From an uncultured Planctomycetaceae bacterium (lineage in GTDB: Bacteria > Planctomycetota > Planctomycetia > Gemmatales > Gemmataceae), in the NCBI GenBank assembly GCA_937888715.1, contig CALARU010000387.1, positions 1-58,015 of the forward strand: a DNA stretch of 58,015 bases. Direction: 5' to 3'. Under the pieces are notes generated by a model, which saw only the letters and a program-made list of their open reading frames with translations, was not told the DNA's origin and made no database searches. The position numbers were made by a program, and so were the translations under genes. Within the stretch, counting starts at the first letter, position 1, and every line of letters begins with the position of its first letter. This document shows, piece after piece, positions 16,667 to 26,060 of the stretch.

Positions 16667-19600
16667 ATGACCCTTTCTGATTTAAGTATTAAAAACCCTG
16701 TTTTCGCAGTTATGATTAGTGCCGCACTCGTGGTTTTTGGTGCTATTGCCTATCGTGGTTTGGGGATCAGTCAATTTCCTGAGCTTGATTTTCCGGTTGT
16801 TAGTATTAACACCACGAGAGAATCTGCTTCACCAGAGACAATGGATTATGATGTTACAGATATTATTGAGGATGCTGTTTCAAGCGTTGAAGGTATAGAT
16901 TACATCCAGTCTCAAAGTTTGCAGGGGTCTGCGGTAACCACGGTTTTTTTTCGGCTTGAAAGAAATATTGATGCCGCAATGCAGGATGTGCAAAATGCTG
17001 TTTCTTCTGCTATGAACAGATTGCCAACAGATATAGACCCACCTGTTATTTCGAAAGTTAACTTCAATAAGTTTCCCATTATTTGGCTTGGTGTTCATGG
17101 GCAGAAGCCTCTTTCTGAGATCAATCGCTTTGTAAATGATATTCTTAAGCAGCAGATTCAAACAATTCCGGGTTGTGGCGGAGTGATGTACGGTGGGTTG
17201 CGCCCTAGGAATATGCGCATTTGGATCGATCAGGAAAAATTAGAGGCTTTTCATATTGATGCCTTGGATGTTTTTCGTGCACTGCAGGAGGAGCATGTCG
17301 AGAAACCCGCTGGTTATCTAAAATCGGATAAACGAGAAATAAATGTAAGGCTAATGGGTGAAGCGAAAACCCCTAAAGAATTTTCTAGTTTGCCAGTTAT
17401 TTCAAAACCGGATGGCTCGATTGTTACTTTGGGCGATGTTGCAATCATTGAAGATGGTATGACCGACCGAAGGTCTTTTGCGAGATTCAACAAGGAAACA
17501 ACCGTTGGCGTTGGCGTTATGCGAGCAACAGGTGCCAATGTTGTTCAAGTTTGCGAAGAAGTAAAACGAAGGTTACCATTTTTACGGGCTCTTGCGCCCG
17601 AGGGCGTTGAAATAGGCATATCAACCGATTTTTCCTTGTTTATAAAAGATGATATCGAGGAAGTTAAACATTCACTTGTCATGGGGGTTGTGCTTACTGC
17701 GTTAGTTGCGTTGATGTTTTTAGGATCTATGAGTTCTACCTTGAATGTTTGTGTCTCGATACCGGTTTCCATTATGGGAACTTTTGTTGTCATGAAGTAT
17801 CTTGGGTTTACTTTAAATTTTATGACACTTCTTGGCCTTTCCCTTTCTGTAGGGGTGGTTGTAGATGATGCTATTTTGGTGCTCGAAAATATTTACAGAC
17901 GCTTGGAAAATGGGGAAACCCGGTTTCAAGCAGCTTTTAATGGATCTAATGAAATTTCGTTTGCTGCATTGGCCTCTACATTATCAATCGTGGCGATTTT
18001 TATTCCTGTCGCATTTATGCAGGGCGTAGTCGGGCAGTTTTTCTTCCAGTTTGGTATTACTGTTACGGTTGCAGTTTTAATTTCTCTGGTTGTTTCGTTG
18101 ACAATTACACCGATGCTTTCCTCGTTGTTTTTAAAGCTTCATAAAGAGGTTTTGCTCAAGCCGCACGCTATGCAGGGGGCCATATCTTTCCCCATTAATC
18201 TCTTCAGGTTGACATGGTGGGGTTTGGACAAATATGTTGTTTATTCACTTTTAGTTTTGCCTACTCATTTGGTAATGAGTTTTATGGAGCTCGTTTATAA
18301 GAGGGTTCTTCGATTTGCGGTTGATTACCCGATTGTCATCCTTCCCGTAGCTTTTAGCTTTGCCTGTTCACTTGGGTTTTTAGTTACAGGCTTAAAAATT
18401 CCTCTTCCTCCGTGGCTTAGTGCTAAAATCGGCACTTCAGCGATTGTAATCAAGCCCATTGGAACAGAACTTGTTCCTAGCGAGGATCAAAATCGTTTTG
18501 TCATAAGTTTGATTTGTCCGGTTGGGGTTAGCATTGATTATGTTGAGGAAATGATTGGTAAGTGTGAAAATGTTCTTGTCAATTTGAAAGATCCGGTGAA
18601 GGGCACAGATATTATTGCTACGATGTTTTCATCGATTTCAATTCGACCGGGGATGCTTATTTCTGAAGGGATTGTTTTTATCAGATTAGTTTCCTCTATG
18701 GATCGAACTTTGACTCAAACTCAAATCATTCAAGATGTCAGAAAAAGGTTGTCAGTTCTTGCGGGGGTTAGGCCGATTGTTTTAGATCTTTCCACGCAGG
18801 GATTTACCCCCACTAGAGGGTTTCCCATCGACTTTGCAATTCAAGGGCCTGATTGGAAAACCGTTGTTGATTACGCCGAAAAAGTTCGTCTCCGCATGAT
18901 TGAAAGCGGTATGGTTGCTGATGTTAATTCAGACTACCGGCCCGGTATGCCTGAAGAACAGCTTTTTCCCGATCGGGATAAAGCATCTGAGATGAATGTA
19001 CCCATAAAGAAACTGGCTTTCCTATTGAATGTTGCATTCGGCGGTGTGCGCAATGGTCGATTTACTGATGAAGATAAACGGTATGATGTTCGGATGAGAT
19101 TATTGGAGAGCCAGCGCAATACTCCCGATCTTTTGAGCAATTTGCACATCAGGCAAGAAATTCCTTTATCTGCAGGAGTTAATCCGCCTACCATACCAAT
19201 CAATGATCTTAGTCAGCATAGGACTGTTTCGACCCTACCTTTGATTAATCGGTACAATCATCTTCGCAAGATAGAAATAACCGCCAACATGAGTCCAGGC
19301 GTTTCGCAGGGTGAATCCATTGCTCGATGCAAACAGATGGCTGAAGATGTTCGGGAAGAACTGGGGCTACCTACAAGTTATCGTTCTGTTCAATTAGGGA
19401 ACGCTAAGGCGATGGCGCAAACCATTAATAGTATGTGGCGTTCTCTTGTGTTTGGATTTTTGGTGGCGTATATGATTCTTGGGATTCAGTTTAATTCTTT
19501 TGTTCATCCATTGACAGTATTGTGGGCAGTGCCCTTTGGTGTTACAGGCGGACTTCTTGTGCTTTGGGTTTGTGGAGATACGCTCAATCTTATGAGTATG

Positions 19601-20020
19601 ATTGGTTTAGTTCTTCTTGCTGGGTTGGTTAAAAAGAATTCAATCATTCTTGTGGATTGTGCGAATCATTTTCGTGAAGCTGGAAAAAATGCGAGAGAAT
19701 CAATGTTGGAGGCAGGCTTTGTTCGCTTAAGGCCCATTATGATGACGTCTCTTGCTACCATTGCTGGGGTTGTTCCGCTTGCATTTGGTTTTGGTGCTGG
19801 TGCTGAAAACAGAGGTCCTCTTGCTAGAAGTGTTATTGGTGGGATTTTTCTTTCTACCTTGATTACGCTCATTGTGGTTCCTTCGTTTTATGTTCTTCTT
19901 GAAAAAATAAACCATTGGTTTAACTCTTTTTCCAAGGGTGCTAAGCCTTCACCGGTTCTTCCGCTTGTTTCTAATATCAAACAATCTAATCAAGCTGCAT
20001 TTCAGCACATCGAGGTTTGA
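16667..20020 (+). CDS. RND efflux pump subunit, AcrB/MdtB-like (first copy)
   Basis: Inner-membrane proton-driven exporter of the HAE-type RND family, 1117 residues. The N terminus (SIKNPVFAVMISAALVVFGA) and QFPELDFPVVSI are typical. The TM4 proton relay is in SVGVVVDDAILVLENIYRR, and the TM10 lysine is in GLVKKNSIILVD. Both porter-domain halves are present (for example TEGxTP-like DLSTQGFTPTRG near 710). The TM6-TM7 connection is longer and more hydrophobic than AcrB's short amphipathic helix (nucleotides about 18140-18330). It is followed 7 bp later by a related but distinct second pump gene. The pair plus a single adaptor resembles the MdtBC heteromultimer arrangement. Confidence 0.93.
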   Translation: MTLSDLSIKNPVFAVMISAALVVFGAIAYRGLGISQFPELDFPVVSINTTRESASPETMDYDVTDIIEDAVSSVEGIDYIQSQSLQGSAVTTVFFRLERNIDAAMQDVQNAVSSAMNRLPTDIDPPVISKVNFNKFPIIWLGVHGQKPLSEINRFVNDILKQQIQTIPGCGGVMYGGLRPRNMRIWIDQEKLEAFHIDALDVFRALQEEHVEKPAGYLKSDKREINVRLMGEAKTPKEFSSLPVISKPDGSIVTLGDVAIIEDGMTDRRSFARFNKETTVGVGVMRATGANVVQVCEEVKRRLPFLRALAPEGVEIGISTDFSLFIKDDIEEVKHSLVMGVVLTALVALMFLGSMSSTLNVCVSIPVSIMGTFVVMKYLGFTLNFMTLLGLSLSVGVVVDDAILVLENIYRRLENGETRFQAAFNGSNEISFAALASTLSIVAIFIPVAFMQGVVGQFFFQFGITVTVAVLISLVVSLTITPMLSSLFLKLHKEVLLKPHAMQGAISFPINLFRLTWWGLDKYVVYSLLVLPTHLVMSFMELVYKRVLRFAVDYPIVILPVAFSFACSLGFLVTGLKIPLPPWLSAKIGTSAIVIKPIGTELVPSEDQNRFVISLICPVGVSIDYVEEMIGKCENVLVNLKDPVKGTDIIATMFSSISIRPGMLISEGIVFIRLVSSMDRTLTQTQIIQDVRKRLSVLAGVRPIVLDLSTQGFTPTRGFPIDFAIQGPDWKTVVDYAEKVRLRMIESGMVADVNSDYRPGMPEEQLFPDRDKASEMNVPIKKLAFLLNVAFGGVRNGRFTDEDKRYDVRMRLLESQRNTPDLLSNLHIRQEIPLSAGVNPPTIPINDLSQHRTVSTLPLINRYNHLRKIEITANMSPGVSQGESIARCKQMAEDVREELGLPTSYRSVQLGNAKAMAQTINSMWRSLVFGFLVAYMILGIQFNSFVHPLTVLWAVPFGVTGGLLVLWVCGDTLNLMSMIGLVLLAGLVKKNSIILVDCANHFREAGKNARESMLEAGFVRLRPIMMTSLATIAGVVPLAFGFGAGAENRGPLARSVIGGIFLSTLITLIVVPSFYVLLEKINHWFNSFSKGAKPSPVLPLVSNIKQSNQAAFQHIEV

Positions 20021-20027
20021 AAACACC

Positions 20028-23000
20028 ATGAGTCTGCCTGCTTTAAGTATTCGAAACCCTGTATTTGCTGTCATGGTTTCTGCTGCAATGATAATTTTCG
20101 GATGGCTAGGCTATCAAGGTTTGGGGGTCAGTCAGTTTCCTGAAATTGATTTTCCCGTTGTTAGTATTGCGGTTACTAGAGAAGCAGCTTCGCCCGATAT
20201 CATGGATGGGGATATTACTGATGTCGTTGAAGATGCAGTGGCTAGTGTGGAGGGTGTTGATTATATCATGTCCCGCAGCATGGAAGGCATAAGCCTTGTC
20301 ACTGTTTATTTCAGGCTTGAAAGAAATATTGATGTTGCAATGCAGGATGTTCAAAATGCGGTGAGTGCAGCTAGGCGAAGGTTGCCTGTCGATATAGATC
20401 CCCCAGTGATAACCAAAGTTAACCCCAATAATCTACCTGTGATGTGGCTGACATTATCGGGGAGCGCCCCGTTGCATCGAATTAGTGATTTTGCGGAGAA
20501 AGAGCTCAAGCAAGAAATTGCTGCAATTGCTGAAGTTGGTGGTGTTCAATTTGCGGGTTTGCAGGCTCGATCCATCCGAATTTGGGTTGATCGAGATAAG
20601 CTTACAAGTTTCAATCTTGCTGCAGATGATGTTAGGCAGGCAATTCTGAAACAACATGCAGAAATGCCTGCAGGGTACATTCAAAGCAAAATGGTGGAGT
20701 TTAATCTTCGAACCATGGGCGAAGCTTATTCTGTAAATGAATTTCGAAAGCTTTTGGTTACGCAAAGAGATGGGCAGCATATTCTTCTTGAAGATCTTGC
20801 GGTGGTTGAAGATGGAATGGAAGACCGAAGAAGCTTGGCTAGATTTAATCGCATGCCTGCAATTGCAGTTGGAATTCGAAAAGCAATTGGCGGGAATTTG
20901 GTAGGTTTGTGTGAGAATGTAAAGAAGGAGTTGCCCCGGTTACGAAAAATGTTACCTCCCGGTGTAGAGCTTAATGTGCCTGTTGATTCCTCGGTTTTTG
21001 TAAGAGAAAATATAGATGAATTAAAATTAACCTTAATGCTTGGTGTACTTTTTACAGGGGTTGTTTGTTATTTGTTTCTTGGCTCGATTGGCACAACGGT
21101 GAATATTTGCCTTTCCATTCCAACATCCCTGATCGGAACTTTCTTCTTCATCAATTACGGGGTGAAGTTTTTTGGTTGGCCTCCTTTTACCATTAATTTG
21201 ATGACTCTGCTTGGTCTTTCTCTTTCTGTTGGTGTTGTAGTTGATGATGCAATCTTGGTGCTTGAAAATATTTACAGGCTTAGGGAAAAAGGCTTATCAA
21301 TGATCGATGCAGCCTTACAGGGTGCAAGCGAAATTAGCTTCGCAGCCATGGCCTCCACCTTTTCCATTGCTGCCATTTTTCTTCCCGTTGCTTTTATGTC
21401 GGGCACTATAGGCAGATTTTTCTTTCAGTTTGGCGTTACTGTGAGTGTTGCTGTCATACTTTCGCTCGTGTGTGCTTTAACCCTCACCCCCATGCTGAGC
21501 GCTTTTTTTCTCAAGCTTGCTCATGAGGAAGAAAAGGCCCCGCGCGCAATTCATATCATCCTTGTTTTTCTCATTAGTTTGCTGACTCAAATCCCATTGT
21601 CGATTTTGAAACTCTTTGCAGCTTCAGGTTCTGTGCTCGAATGTTGCTGCTGGCCCGTTAAGTTTATCTTTAAATACCTTTCTGATTCCCTGCCCATGTT
21701 TGTTGATCCTTTTCAGTTTCTCTCTGGGAAGCAAGCTTGGATGACTTTTATTTTGGAGTTGTCACTCGAGCTTTTAATTGTCGTTTTATTTGTACGCTAT
21801 TTTAAATTGGCCCTTTGGGCGCTTCAGTTCTACTTCTTAAAACCATTGTTTCTGACGCCCACCGACTGGGCTTTGAATCTTACAACATCTGCTTATTCCA
21901 AACTGTTGGGGTACTCACTTAAACATACCAATCTTGTCCTTGTGCTTGGGGTTTTCATTGCCTTGGCAACTGGCCTTTTTCTGGGAATTGGAATTTTAGG
22001 TCAGGAACTTGTTCCTAGCGAAGATCAGAGCAGATTACTAGTTCATGTGGTTTGCCCGGTTGGTGCTAGCATTGATGAAATCGGAAATTTGCTTGGTCGC
22101 TGCGAAACTATTCTTTCAGATCGGGATGAAGTGGCGGGTATTATGACTGCTGTTGCAACCGAATCAGGGTTATTGATGAATGAAGCTGATATTTTTGTTC
22201 AGCTTGTTCCCCGATCTGACCGCTCGCTGACTCAGCAGCAACTTGGCCCTTTAATCCGAAAAGAACTCATGCAAGTTGAAGATGTGCGAGTTGTGGTTCG
22301 AGATCAATCGACCGAAGGTTTTACGCCTCAGCGCGGTGACCCTATTGATTTTTCCATTCAAGGTGACTGGAAAATTCTTCCCGATATCGGCCGTAAAATT
22401 GTTGATTCGATGAATTACTCTTTGACCAAAAACAACCTGCCTATGCTTACTGATGTAGATATGGATTATAGGCCCGGTATGCCTGAAGTTCAGGTTACTC
22501 CCGATCGCGAAAAACTTGCATTATTGGGTATGCCTGTTTCCCGCCTTGCTGAAAGTATCAGCCTTCTGGTTGGGGGCGAACGCGTTGGAAGATTTACCGA
22601 TAAGGGTAGGCGCTACGATGTTCGTGTCCGTTTCCAAGAACAAGAACGAACCTCACCTGAAAATCTTCTTCTTATGACTCTCAGAGCAGGCGATAACAAG
22701 CTTGTTACTGTTGAGGATGTTGTGCAGGAACTCAAAACTGTTTCAACTCTGCCTGTCATCAATCGTTATAATCATCAACGTAAAATCGAGATTACTGCTA
22801 ACACTTCTGAAGGTGTTTCTCAAGGCGAAGCAATTGCTAAATGCAAAGAACTTGCTGTTAGTATGCTTCCCGAAAATGTAACTCTTGTTGAATTAGGTAA
22901 TGCGAGTGCGCTTAAAGAAACAATGACAAGCCTTATGTTTGCCTTGATGTTGGGCATTGTTATTGCTTACATGATTTTAGGAATTCAATTTAATTCGTTC

Positions 23001-23462
23001 ATCCATCCTTTCACTGTTATTCTTGCAATGCCATTTGCTGTTACAGGCGCATTGATCACACTTTGGCTGACAGGTGATACATTAAATATGATGAGTATGA
23101 TTGGATTTATTCTTCTCATGGGTTTGGTAAAAAAGAACTCAATTATTCTTGTTGATTACACCAATCAATTAAGAGAGCAGGGCATGGGGGTGGAGGAAGC
23201 CTTGGTTAAAGCGTGCCCTGTTCGATTGAGGCCTATTCTTATGACATCGATCGCAACAATTGCGGGTGCAATTCCTGCAGCATTTGGTGTCGGGCCTGGG
23301 GCAGAAACGAGAGCACCCATGGCGCGTGCTATTATTGGTGGCATTTTGTTTTCGACTGTTGTAACTTTGTTTCTTGTTCCTGCTTTTTATCTTTTTGCTG
23401 AAAGATGGCGCAGTTTCGCCAGCTTTCTTGCAAGGGTTGAGAATGTCCCCAATTCAAAATAA
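20028..23462 (+). CDS. RND efflux pump subunit, AcrB/MdtC-like (second copy, with extra hydrophobic insert)
   Basis: Second RND subunit, 1144 residues, clearly paralogous to the preceding gene (ALSIRNPVFAVMVSAAMIIF, QFPEIDFPVVSIAVTREAAS). TM4 has SVGVVVDDAILVLENIYR and TM10 has GLVKKNSIILVDYT, so the proton-relay residues are intact. Between TM6 and TM7 (nucleotides about 21520-21960, roughly residues 497-644) there are about 145 residues with several hydrophobic stretches and a CCC cluster, against about 45 in AcrB. The open frame reaches back to 19938, but the ATG at 20028 matches the family start and follows GAGG; the longer form would overlap the first pump gene. The pair probably forms a mixed trimer. 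Confidence 0.92.
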   Translation: MSLPALSIRNPVFAVMVSAAMIIFGWLGYQGLGVSQFPEIDFPVVSIAVTREAASPDIMDGDITDVVEDAVASVEGVDYIMSRSMEGISLVTVYFRLERNIDVAMQDVQNAVSAARRRLPVDIDPPVITKVNPNNLPVMWLTLSGSAPLHRISDFAEKELKQEIAAIAEVGGVQFAGLQARSIRIWVDRDKLTSFNLAADDVRQAILKQHAEMPAGYIQSKMVEFNLRTMGEAYSVNEFRKLLVTQRDGQHILLEDLAVVEDGMEDRRSLARFNRMPAIAVGIRKAIGGNLVGLCENVKKELPRLRKMLPPGVELNVPVDSSVFVRENIDELKLTLMLGVLFTGVVCYLFLGSIGTTVNICLSIPTSLIGTFFFINYGVKFFGWPPFTINLMTLLGLSLSVGVVVDDAILVLENIYRLREKGLSMIDAALQGASEISFAAMASTFSIAAIFLPVAFMSGTIGRFFFQFGVTVSVAVILSLVCALTLTPMLSAFFLKLAHEEEKAPRAIHIILVFLISLLTQIPLSILKLFAASGSVLECCCWPVKFIFKYLSDSLPMFVDPFQFLSGKQAWMTFILELSLELLIVVLFVRYFKLALWALQFYFLKPLFLTPTDWALNLTTSAYSKLLGYSLKHTNLVLVLGVFIALATGLFLGIGILGQELVPSEDQSRLLVHVVCPVGASIDEIGNLLGRCETILSDRDEVAGIMTAVATESGLLMNEADIFVQLVPRSDRSLTQQQLGPLIRKELMQVEDVRVVVRDQSTEGFTPQRGDPIDFSIQGDWKILPDIGRKIVDSMNYSLTKNNLPMLTDVDMDYRPGMPEVQVTPDREKLALLGMPVSRLAESISLLVGGERVGRFTDKGRRYDVRVRFQEQERTSPENLLLMTLRAGDNKLVTVEDVVQELKTVSTLPVINRYNHQRKIEITANTSEGVSQGEAIAKCKELAVSMLPENVTLVELGNASALKETMTSLMFALMLGIVIAYMILGIQFNSFIHPFTVILAMPFAVTGALITLWLTGDTLNMMSMIGFILLMGLVKKNSIILVDYTNQLREQGMGVEEALVKACPVRLRPILMTSIATIAGAIPAAFGVGPGAETRAPMARAIIGGILFSTVVTLFLVPAFYLFAERWRSFASFLARVENVPNSK

Positions 23463-23482
23463 TTCTTACGAGCATTCTTTTC

Positions 23483-24865
23483 ATGGATGAAATAAATTTG
23501 GTAACGATTACATTTCATGAAGGAACTCTTGTAGTTAATGGTTTATCTCAGGATTTAACCCAAAGCCTTCCTTTTCTTTTGCCTGATCCAAGAACCAAAA
23601 ATTTCCGGTGTGAGGCCATCTATTACAGAGCCCTTATTCAAGGCTTGGTTTTCCTTAAAATTGTTTTTAAAGATTCAGCTAAGCTTTACCAAAATCAGGA
23701 ATGGGTGACCAAAGATGTTCGTCAGCCGTTTCCTTATCAATTAGAAGCTCTTGAATCTTGGTGGAGTAAAAAATCCCGAGGGGTTGTTGTTTTGCCCACT
23801 GGCACAGGTAAAACATTCCTTGCAGTTCTAGCTATCATTCGTATGCAACGACCCACTTTGGTTGTGACCCCTACTATTGATTTGATGAACCAATGGCATA
23901 CAGTTCTTACTGCATCCTTGGGAGTTCCTGTTGGGATGATGGGAGGCGGGACTCATGAAATTCATGATGTCACCGTTACCACCTATGATTCTGCTCATAT
24001 TCATTTGGCAAAGTGGGGCAATAAATTCGGCTTTTTAGTTTTTGATGAATGTCATCATTTGCCTGGCTCGGTTTATTCGAATATCGCATTAGGTTCGATT
24101 GCACCATTCCGTTTGGGACTTACAGCAACCCCCGAAAGAACCGATGGTAACGAAACAATGCTTGAGCATTTGATTGGCCCGTTTGTTTTTCGAAAAGAAA
24201 TTGGAGAACTCGCGGGTAGTTATTTGGCTAGTTATGAATCAGAAATCATTCATGTAGACCTTTCCGCTGATGAAAAAATTGATTATGAAAATGCAAGAAA
24301 GTTGTATCGTGATTACCTTGTAAAAAGGGGGATCAGCCTTAGAGATCCTAGTGGTTGGCAGCGGTTTCTTGCTGAAAGTTCCCGCTTTCAAGAAGCGAAA
24401 AAAGCCTACGATGCTTTCAGGCTGCAAAAGAAAATAGCGTTGCACTCAAAAGCAAAAATTGATGTCTTAGAAAAACTCCTTCTTAAGCATGCGAATGACC
24501 CCTGTATTATTTTTGCAGGAGATAATTCGATGGTTTATTCGATTTCTAGGAGATTCCTAATCCCGGCTGTTACGCATGAAACCAAGGCTAAAGAGCGAAA
24601 GCAAACCTTGGATAAATTTAAGTCTGGGGAATATCTTGCGGTCGTTACCAACAAGGTTCTTAACGAAGGGGTTGATGTTCCTAGCGCTGGCGTTGGCATT
24701 GTGCTTTCAGGTTCCGGAACAGTGCGTGAGCATGTTCAGCGCTTGGGCCGAATCTTAAGAAAGTACAAAGACAAACGCGCCATTCTTTACGAAGTAATTA
24801 GCAGGAACACCAGTGAAGAATTAACCAGCAAAAGGCGTAGGGAGCATGATGCTTACAGGAAATAA
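23483..24865 (+). CDS. XPB/Rad25-type DNA repair helicase
   Basis: Superfamily-2 helicase of 460 residues. An N-terminal domain of about 75 residues (damage-recognition-like in the family) is followed by motif Q/I (PFPYQLEALESWW, then LPTGTGKTFLAV at about 105-116), Ia VVTPTIDLMNQW, motif II DECHH (about 192), motif III LTATPERTDG (about 213), and the second RecA domain with NKVLNEGVDVPSAG (about 392) and motif VI HVQRLGRILR (about 424). Archaeal XPB carries a RED motif after ATP; here it reads RTD. The last 20 bp overlap the next gene, a Bax1/DUF790-type nuclease, which in archaea binds XPB directly. Together they probably unwind and incise damaged DNA. Confidence 0.9.
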   Translation: MDEINLVTITFHEGTLVVNGLSQDLTQSLPFLLPDPRTKNFRCEAIYYRALIQGLVFLKIVFKDSAKLYQNQEWVTKDVRQPFPYQLEALESWWSKKSRGVVVLPTGTGKTFLAVLAIIRMQRPTLVVTPTIDLMNQWHTVLTASLGVPVGMMGGGTHEIHDVTVTTYDSAHIHLAKWGNKFGFLVFDECHHLPGSVYSNIALGSIAPFRLGLTATPERTDGNETMLEHLIGPFVFRKEIGELAGSYLASYESEIIHVDLSADEKIDYENARKLYRDYLVKRGISLRDPSGWQRFLAESSRFQEAKKAYDAFRLQKKIALHSKAKIDVLEKLLLKHANDPCIIFAGDNSMVYSISRRFLIPAVTHETKAKERKQTLDKFKSGEYLAVVTNKVLNEGVDVPSAGVGIVLSGSGTVREHVQRLGRILRKYKDKRAILYEVISRNTSEELTSKRRREHDAYRK

Positions 24866-26057
24866 ATTACTTGCGAAAAACTACAGGGGGAGACTTCTGG
24901 TCAGTTACCTTGACCCTTCCGATTCAAGATGGGGTACGGTTGTAGAGTGGATTTTATCCAAGGGGAAGGATCTTTTGGGGCAATCACGAAGTTTATTTGA
25001 AGAAGAAATAAATGAGTATCCCGGTTCACTTCCTGATGCTTTGGTGTTTGCAGGGTTGGTAAAAGTTTTTTCGGATAACTGTAGTTTTGAACAATCTACA
25101 GAATTTGATGCGATAAAAATCAGGGAACTTGTTTTCTCGTTAGCATCAAATTTCAAGCAGGAAGGAAAGTTAGCTTCCGATATTGAAGTTCGTAAAAATA
25201 TTTTTGAGCTTGTAGGAAAACAAACTGAAGTTGATCCAAATCTCATCGATGCTTTGTTGTATTCTGATCTTGAATCAGAAAATAAACTTTTAGCTATACC
25301 CAAGGTCAATGCTCAGAATCTAATGCATCGGTATAATCTTTCTCTTGCCCAAGGGGCATTGCTTAATTCGTTGAATATTGTTGTAAAACTACCCTCATCG
25401 ACACCCCCAGCAAGGCTAAGGCAATTAACACGATGGCTTAAATTTCAGCGATTGTTGTGCGCAGTTGATAAAAATAAAGCAGAGGGATTGACCCTGCAGA
25501 TTGATGGACCATTAAGCCTTTTTCGAACAACCCAAAAATATGGTTTTCAAATAGCTTTGTTTCTGCCTGCTCTTTTATTGTGCCCGGAATTTGAATTGGA
25601 AGCTGAATTGCTCTGGGGTAAAACCAAGAAACCCTGCAAATTCCAAATTACCAGTAATGATGGTTTGGTTACCCATTACGCAGATTCTGGCATGTACCGC
25701 CCACCGGAAAATGAGGCGTTTCTTCTTTTGTTCAAAAAAAGAATCGATGAATGGGATATATCCGATACTATTTCTGACCTAGATTATTCAGACGATCTAC
25801 TAATACCAGATTTTGTTCTTAAAAGAAAAAAAGATCAGAAAATTGTTGGCCTAGAAATTCTTTGGAATTGGAACACTGTCATGGTTGAACGAAGAATTAA
25901 AGATATGGAAAAGCTTAAACTTCAAAAGTATGTACTTGCTGTGGCTGATAAAGGTAATTTGGGAAAAGAGAAACTAGCACAAATACCTAAGTCGGTTTAT
26001 TTGTTTAAATCCTCGCCATTGCCTCAGGAAATTCAGAAAATAATTAACGCGTTTTGA
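24846..26057 (+). CDS. Bax1-type (DUF790) nuclease partner of XPB
   Basis: Protein of 403 residues, assigned to the DUF790/Bax1 family from its layout and its position behind XPB. The N terminus contains LLSKNYRG-like LLAKNYRGRLLVSYLDPSD. A helical middle contains the typical NAQNLMHRYNLSLAQGALL (about 155-173) and LKFQRLLC. The C-terminal nuclease-like core has LIPDFVLKR (about 314-322) followed by VGLEILWNWN (about 329) and VLAVADKGN, resembling a PD-(D/E)xK-like arrangement with the PD and E visible. In archaea Bax1 is the structure-specific endonuclease that works with XPB. Start ATGATG lies inside the helicase gene behind an AGGGAG box. It ends 3 bp from the convergent trpE. No metal-site assignment is claimed beyond these motifs. 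Confidence 0.85.
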   Translation: MMLTGNKLLAKNYRGRLLVSYLDPSDSRWGTVVEWILSKGKDLLGQSRSLFEEEINEYPGSLPDALVFAGLVKVFSDNCSFEQSTEFDAIKIRELVFSLASNFKQEGKLASDIEVRKNIFELVGKQTEVDPNLIDALLYSDLESENKLLAIPKVNAQNLMHRYNLSLAQGALLNSLNIVVKLPSSTPPARLRQLTRWLKFQRLLCAVDKNKAEGLTLQIDGPLSLFRTTQKYGFQIALFLPALLLCPEFELEAELLWGKTKKPCKFQITSNDGLVTHYADSGMYRPPENEAFLLLFKKRIDEWDISDTISDLDYSDDLLIPDFVLKRKKDQKIVGLEILWNWNTVMVERRIKDMEKLKLQKYVLAVADKGNLGKEKLAQIPKSVYLFKSSPLPQEIQKIINAF

Positions 26058-26060
26058 TCT

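Noticed and set aside
19938..20027. Longer start of the second RND pump gene
   Set aside because: It overlaps the first pump gene out of frame, and the extra residues do not match the RND N terminus; MSLPALSIRNPVF is the family start.
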